A stretch of DNA of 64,000 nucleotides. Source: Symbiodinium sp. CCMP2592 (Eukaryota; Sar; Dinophyceae; Suessiales; Symbiodiniaceae). The stretch spans positions 755,583 through 819,582 of the forward strand of contig CAJNDT010001013.1 in the NCBI GenBank assembly GCA_905221615.1, given 5' to 3'. Shown here one piece after another: positions 39,001 through 46,857 of the stretch; positions within the stretch are counted from its first letter, which is position 1, and every line of letters begins with the position of its first letter. The notes beneath the pieces are model-generated. The model was given only the letters and a program-made list of their open reading frames with translations, did no database searches and had not been told where the DNA came from. The position numbers and the translations under genes are program-made.

Positions 39001-42000
39001 TTTAGGGGTGTCCGGGTTTCTGTCAGAGGGGTTGGGAAACCCTGACCCAAAACTCTGCACTGTAAACGGAACCCACATCCCATCCCCGGCCGCCCTTTCG
39101 AGTTCGGGGTTGGACTATCGAGGAGAGGAGGGGTTTAGGAGTTTAGGGTCTCTTACTTCCACTACGACGACGACTATAATTGCTACTCCTGCTGCTCACG
39201 GATTGGGGTTATGGCTTGGGTTTGCACTTGACATGATTAGCATGATCACAATCGGGATGTGGTGTACACTACGTTATGAACATAATATTATTCCCTGAAC
39301 CCTAAACCCTCAACCGTTAGTCATGGTCCCGACCCCATATTATGTTTTGAGCTTGTTTTGGAGCCGTGAGGCTGGGGGGCTCAAGTGGAAATTGAAGTTT
39401 CCGACTGCAGAGTTTCAACACGAAGTGTGCACACGGGTGAGGACTCGGAGTCTCAGCTTCGATACAGTGTAAGAAAGGATCCTACTATTTAGGGTTCTAT
39501 ATTAGGGTCCCCTATTTTGGGAAAACTCCCATATGGGGCTACCGCCACCGGAAACCCAAAGCCCTTGGTCAAGAGTGCAACTGAGTTATGCGACAAGGGG
39601 TTTGAGGCAGTTCTTATGTAGGAGATTCTCTCTAGTGTGCTCCGAAATAGTACTGAAATCTCTTGTCTAGGATTAGGATCTCTTGTTGCGGAACCTTGCT
39701 TTTGTGTGATGCGGTTGTTGAGGTGTTGAAGGCTTTCAAGTCCTTATTTGGCTAGTACAGGCCCTTTAATGCTTAGAACACGCTTTCGGGGTATGTCATA
39801 TCATAGTGCAGATCAACGGGAACCATAAAGAGTTTCTGTTCCTAGTTATTCCGACTCCTACGTTATACTACTTCGTGCCAATCTCTGGGAGGCAGGCCGG
39901 GGGCACACCTTCGCGACCATGGTGGCCATAAGCATCATAACGATCAGCAAGGCCCGGCGGAAAGCTGCCATAATTCCTACAGTCCCAGGACTAAACAGTA
40001 GAGTAGAGTATACCCCAAATATTGGATCTGGCTTAAAACTACTAACAGACGGAGCCCGTGGAGCTCTGTGGGTCGGTATATAATTTCTCGTATGAGGCTT
40101 CGGGTCAACCGGTTTCGGTTTCAGCTGTGGGGAAGTCGGTTACACTGTGGGACTCCGCAGCAAGGTTTCGGGTTGAGGGTTCATCCATTTGCTTGTTCTT
40201 ACACAGCGTACCTCACCCTGATTTAGACGCCTAAATCCTAAATTATATGTAACGCTATTCCTTGGGGTTCCTCATGACACCTAGTACCACAGACCCCGAT
40301 TTATCACTCAGGCCCCTATCTTATCGAACCCCTACTGTGTAAAGTAACCCTTTTGGACCTGTATAAGCCTTTTGGGAACCCCTGTCCGAAGTCTTCAGGC
40401 CACCACTGATACACCTAGACTTAGACGGGAGCCCTGGTCCCCTCGTCAAGGCGGGATCCATAACTTTTTCGAGGATTTTTAGTGGGGACTAGGGCTGGGG
40501 TTCAGGCTTTCGGGTTAGGGCAACAATAACATGTACACAACCATGTACTTGAAGGCTCATGGGACTTAGTGTAAGTAGGGTTACAAGTAGGTTATAATCA
40601 GGACAACCCCACTTAGGGGACTTATAACCCCAATTATAACCTACTTACTAAGTCCCATGATCCTCTAAGTAGGCTGCAAGCTGGAGATCGAAGCCTTCGC
40701 CGGTTTAATCCTTAAGCCTTCGGGCCGGGAGGTGATACCCCCAGAGACTCCAATATCCCTTGGTTAAGAATATACCTTAAGTTATAGTATAGGATCCTTA
40801 ATATAAATTCAAGGTATATTCCTTAATTACGGGATATTGGAGTCTCTGGGCCGCTTTTAGACCGGAATATTTCCTGGTCGCACTCCACTCCACGCCACTC
40901 CAAGAAGCCTTATGCCGAGAAAATCCACGGATGCACACCACTTTTATGCATGAGACATGAGACGCGCACCTGCTCCCTGAACCCTATGAACCCTAAACTC
41001 TGAAACTCTAAACCTCTAAAGCCCTAAAACTCTAAACCGTAGGATGTAGGTTTAGGCTTCACGGAGCTGCGGCGAATCTACTTGGACCCTAACCCCAAGG
41101 GTCCAAGTACCCAATAGTCATATACTCTCCAAAATCCTAACCTACATAACTATTATCCTAAAACCGAGTACCTGATTATTGGGTCCTTTGGACCCCCAAA
41201 CCCTAAACCCTAAACCCTAAACCCTAAACCCTAAACCCTAAACCCTAAACCCTAAAGGGCTCCTTATCATGTCACGTAGGGTCTAGGAGTTCTTGCGCAG
41301 GAGCTGATGCTCGCTTGCCGTCAGCTGGGCCATGTTGTCTCGGAGGCGCTGCTCTGGTTGACGGGCTAGGATTTGTTTTTTTTTTTTAGGGTTTAGGGCT
41401 CAAGGATTTGGGCTTAGGGTTTATGGATTCGGGTTTAGGGTTTAGGTCTTGAGGGTTGACGGGCTAGGATTTGGCATGACTGTCGCTCGGTATGCTGTAG
41501 CCACATACATGCTGCAGGGGGCTGTTCCACATAAGCTTTTGTGTTTAGCCGTGTGATGTATGATGATGTCTAACTTATGCTCACGGCTCCCCTGAGCATG
41601 ACTAATTATTCGTGGTGTGCTGTTTTGATGTCGTCGATTCTCAGTACCGGCTTGTCGAAGTTTCTGCATGGGGTTTTGTCTTTAGCACTATGGGGCGCGG
41701 TGTTTGGCTAGGCCGAGCGTTCTAGACTCGAAACCCCAACTTCGAAGATCTAAACCCCAAACCCTGAACCTCAAGCTCAAAGTCCTAAACCGGGGTCTCC
41801 TGATGCACCCTGCAGGCATACCTGTGACCACAAGGCCGCGAAGAGTAATATCATCAGGAGAATGATCCCAATTAAATCTAGGACCTAGAGTAGGCCCTTA
41901 TTCCCTTTTTCTGGGGTCCAGGTTCCCTCAAAAGCCCCTTTAAACCAAAAAGGGCACCCTTTTTCTTCCTAGGTTACTCTTGGGTCTAGAAATTAGAAGC

Positions 42001-45000
42001 CTGCGCAATCACCAGTGTAATTCCCTGAAGCTCCTGATCAGATTCGTAGTATACTGTACCCCAGAGCCCCATCCTCAAATCAGTAAGGCCCTTTCGGTCG
42101 GTAGAATTCTCATCGCTCTCAAAGTCTCAAAGTGGCCTACCTGCGACGCCACATTTGGGGACCCTGAAATCCTGGAACCTAAACCCTAAACCCCTCCAGC
42201 TGCATACAAGCCCCCTCACCTTCTAACCCCAGCGGCTCTATCATACCCCAGTTTATGGTTGAGGGTTTTAGGGTTCAGCCTGTAGGGTCATCACTCCAAG
42301 TTTACTTGATCGGATTTCGCGGTCTCGCGAGGGGAAGCTGTAAACCGTACAGTAGAAGCCAGAAAGTTGGAATATTATTATCCTAAACCCTTTATGGCAA
42401 ATTATAGGGTATCCTACCCTGAAACCATATTCCAACTTTCTGGAGTTCCCTGTAAACCCAAACATTCAAGCCGACACAGGCCCTGGCAGCCATCGTCGCA
42501 GCCACGGTGGTGAACAACCAGCCCAATCAGGGCTTCTCGGCTCCGGCATTCAGTGGGTAAAGCTTAGGTTTTCTGGTTTGGTATTTAAGGGTTGAGGGGT
42601 TTAAAGTCGAGGTTTCAGGATTTCATGTTGTGGGTTGCCGTAATTTTGAGGCCCTGACATCCTCGAGACCTCAGCAGTCTTTGGCTGCTTCCGACTGCTA
42701 CAGGATTCAGGAATTCAGGAATTTTCTTGAAGACGTTTCCACTTGACTTTAATCTTCTTTGTCAGGGTCTAGGGGTCCATGTTAGTGCTTTTCAAAGTAA
42801 GGGTCACATTCCATCGAGGCACATACTGTATAAAAGGCCTTTGCGTTTGGAGCTCAGCGTGCGCATAGAACTCGTCCTCCTGAAGCCCTAGACCCTCAAC
42901 CCTGAACCCCTACAGCCCTAAACCTCTGCCACGAAAAAGGGGCGACAAAAAAAAGAAACTACACCCGAAACCCCAAGGCGGCTTCTTCTCTGAGAAGCCG
43001 ATCGACGAGAACGTGTTCGCCTTGGTTCGGGCTTAAAGGTGAAATTATTGGTATTATGATTCGTATTACTGTTATGGTTGTTATTACTAACGTTATTATT
43101 CTTGTGTTTAGTATTGGTATCAGTAGCAATATTGCTTTCTAGTCCCCGTAGAGTTCTACGGTTCTACTACAAGATTTTGTCCAAGGTTCTTGTCTATTTA
43201 AGGTACATCTTGAGCCATTGGGATTAGGCTGCAGAGGCTCGACGCTTCAAGGTGTGGATTCTGGGTTAGGGCTTTAGTTAGGGCTTCGGAATTCAGGTTT
43301 GAGGTTGTGTATGCTGTAGCTTCGCATGAAAGGGTTCTTAGATCCCGGATTGCGCATATCACAGGCGGGCCCGAATTTACATGCCTAACATAGGGGCCTA
43401 AACAATTAGATATACTATTTTGAGGGTCCCCTATTACAATCCTAGTAAATTTTTTGAATCCCCCTATATTATTCCGTAGCCTGATCTTTGGTAGAGCCTG
43501 TAAAACTAGTTCAGGCAACATCCCAATGTTGAACCCTGGGATCAAGTCGGAACTTGCGCTGTGACTGATTATCCGCGGTCCCTACACCCTAAACTTACTT
43601 TCATCATGATGAGGATGTGTTCTTTTGTAGTGGCTTCTTGGGATGCTCGTACAGAGCAGTTATGCTTTGCCATGGCAACTTCCAACTAATGTTCCTGCAA
43701 TCCCTGTGGTGTATCCAGCCCGACATTATCATTATTCGCGCAACCGCAGCTCTGGAATGCTCTGGATGGGTTCTACATACTGATACGGGCTTTACAGGGT
43801 TTACAATGAGTGTTTCAGGGTCCAGGGACTCAGATAGTTGAGTGCCTGGGTTGAGATTGGTGTCAATGAAGGTTAGTATTTGGGAAGTTTATGGGTGTTC
43901 TGTATTCAGGACAATCCCTGTGGATAGCTCGAAACGAACCCTACTGTTGATCTCGTGGCAGCAAAACGCTCCGCAACCGTGTGGTGCGGTTTGGGTTTCC
44001 TGCGTGGGTCTGCTTGGCGTGTGAGCCCTAGTGTGGACACACAGATTCGGCTTGGGGAGCGTGGGGGGGGGGGGAGGGGGATACCATTGGGGGGGGGGGG
44101 GCGGTGAACCGAGAACCGGGATCATATGTAGGTATACATGTGTGTACTTGTATACATATAAACACAAAATAAAACATATATATATATATATATGTTAATT
44201 GGGATCTGGGATTGAATGCGATCATCCCAACCAACAAACAAAGCCCCTCAGGCCTCAGGCTACTCGAGCTCCTTGTCCAGGGACCACACTATGCCAAGAC
44301 AAGGATATCCTTTTGAATCTCGCAATGCAAAGCTGTTGGAACCCTTCAAGCAGCCCTTAAGCCCTAAACCCTAAAACCCTAAACCCTAAACCAATAAACC
44401 CCTAAGGTCCAAAATCTACACCCCAAACCCAGACCCCTTAACCCATTTGAATTTACAGCTTCCTTTGTAAAGCCCTGCAAGCCTTTGACAATTGACAAAG
44501 CCCTTCTGCAGCCAAAACCCTCAACCTTCTATGCCACAAGATTCTGAGATTCGATCGATACCCCAAGATGCTAAACACCCCTCAATGACCCAGAATTCTG
44601 CTAGTAATTGCCCGGCCAAGGATCCCAAAAACGAAGCCCTAAACCCTCAACTCTAAAAGCTAGACCCTATAGGCCCTATAAACCCTATAAGCCCTAATCA
44701 TAGACCCTATAAGCCCTACAAACCCTATAAGACCCTATAAACCTTAAGCCGGCCAAGGATGCCAAGACCGTCGTGGAGGAGGCGGCGAAGAAAATCCTCT
44801 CGAAGGAGCCCTGCCTTGCCCTTCGGGGCCTTGCTGCTTAGGGTTCTTAGGGTTTGGGGCTTAGAAGTTCCGTGTTTAGGCTTAGTAGGGCTGAGGGCTT
44901 GGAGCTTTGGGTTTAGGGTTATAGGGGACTGAACGACACTGAAATTCTAACTCCCCACACTTGCTAGGCCCTAAAGCCCTAAAACGCCCCAAACCCTGAA

Positions 45001-46640
45001 ACCCTAACTTGAGCCTTAAACCCCTAAACCCTAAACTCCCAAAACCCAAAACCCCGAAACCCTGCTTTGACTTTGAGGAGAGGCTAGGGATCTCCTAGAC
45101 CCCTAAAACCCTATGTGTTTAGTAAAGCCTTAAATCCCAGAACCCTAGAAACCCTAAACCCTAAACCTTAAACCCTAAACCCTAAACCCTAAACCCTAAA
45201 CCGGCCCTAGAACGCCTAAAGCCTCCTAAACCCCTGAGTCCCTTTGATCCCTAGAGACTAAACTCCAAACTTTAAACCCTAAACCCTGCCTTCGCAGGGG
45301 CGGGCGCGCTTTGGAGCAAGGGTGTCCATTAAAAACCCTACTTGAAGGCTCATGGGACTTAGTAAGTAAGGTTATAAGTAGGTTATAATTAGGATAACCC
45401 CACTTAGGGGACTTATAGCCCCAATTATAACCTACTTACTACGTCCCATGATCCTTTAAGTAAAGCCCCCTCCAGCCCTCAAAGGAGAGGCCGGGGATCT
45501 CCACCCTCCGCCTCCAGGCTCAGGGCTCGGAGTTTCGCTGGGCTTCGAAGCTTGGGGGTTCAGGCGGGGTTTACGGGGGTAAGAGGGTCTAGGGGGTGTT
45601 AGAGGGGTTTAGGGGGGTTAGGGGTTAGGGTGTTTTAGGGGTTTTAGAGGTTTTTGCGGGTTCTAGGGGTTTAGAGGTTCAAGGGTTAAGGGTTTTGGGG
45701 TTCAGGTCTTCGGAGTTTCGGGGTTAGGCTGCAGAAGTTTAGCGGTTGCGGGTTTAGGGGTTTCGGTTTCGGGGGATTTAGGGGTGTAGGGTTGGGGGGT
45801 TTCAGTTTACCTGTAGCCCAAGACACCTACCTGCTTAGCTTTCTTTAGTCTGGTTTGTGCGTGTTTTTCTTTGCATGTTTTTGGGTACAGATAGTGTAGA
45901 GTCAAAACTAGCAGCATTGCGATGTGTACATGGCGGCTATTTCAAGTTGGATTTCACAGGAAGCTCGCCTGGCGGAAACCCTAAACCCAAAGCCCTGAAC
46001 CCTAAGCCCTGAACCCTAAACCCTAAGTTTTGAAAGGCAGACTACGAGATGGCTTTTGCGGACATCGAGCAGGCCAAGATGTGTTTCGGATTTAGGATTT
46101 AGGGTTTACTTGAGTTAGAGTTTAGGCTCTGGGGGCCGGGAGGGCCAGCCAAGAGGTGGAGGGTGAAGGGCAGTTTGGGCGTCCCATTGGCCTTGTGCGG
46201 GTGTCAAGGCTCTCGGGCATGCTCAGTGTCTGGGCACCCAGTTATGGGTGGGAACGGCCCCAGGGGGCCGCGTTTAGGGTTGAGGGTGTAGGGTGGGAGG
46301 GCGGGGGGTGGGGTGGGGTGACGGTGTTGCTGGGCTTTCGTTATGCATTGTGTTTCAGCCTCGTTTCTTATCAAGTTTTTCCCTCTGGCACTGGGGTCAT
46401 GAGGCATGTTAGTGTTGTCATAGGTCCAAAGGGCTGGTAGGTTGGAGTCTATTGAGGGTTTGGCATTAGGTTCTTCGGAACGTTGCGGGTCGAGAGCAGA
46501 AAGCTTAGGCAGTAGTGGCTCCCAGCCGTCGCTGGATTTGCTCGAGTATTAGGTTTCGGTTGCATTGTTGTTCCAGGTTGGTGTGGGTCCTGTTTGGCTT
46601 GGACCAGTAGAGCTCAGGGCTTGGCGAGTTTCGCGTATAC

Positions 46641-46736
<96 letters not shown>

Positions 46737-46825
46737 GGAGAGACGGAGAGACGGAGAGACGGAGAGACGGAGAGAGGGAGAGAGGGAGAGAGGGAGAGAG
46801 AGAGAGAGAGAGATACAGAGAGACG

Positions 46826-46857
<32 letters not shown>

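Noticed and set aside
40673..41078. Class III adenylyl/guanylyl cyclase motif (AFAGFTEL)
   Set aside because: The metal-binding aspartate of the expected F-x-D-I-x-G-F-T motif is missing and no other cyclase motif follows.
44028..44237. Minus-strand ORF with similarity to the frame at 54793-55137
   Set aside because: The similarity comes from the duplicated DNA segment, which includes microsatellite. It is reported as a repeat rather than a gene pair.
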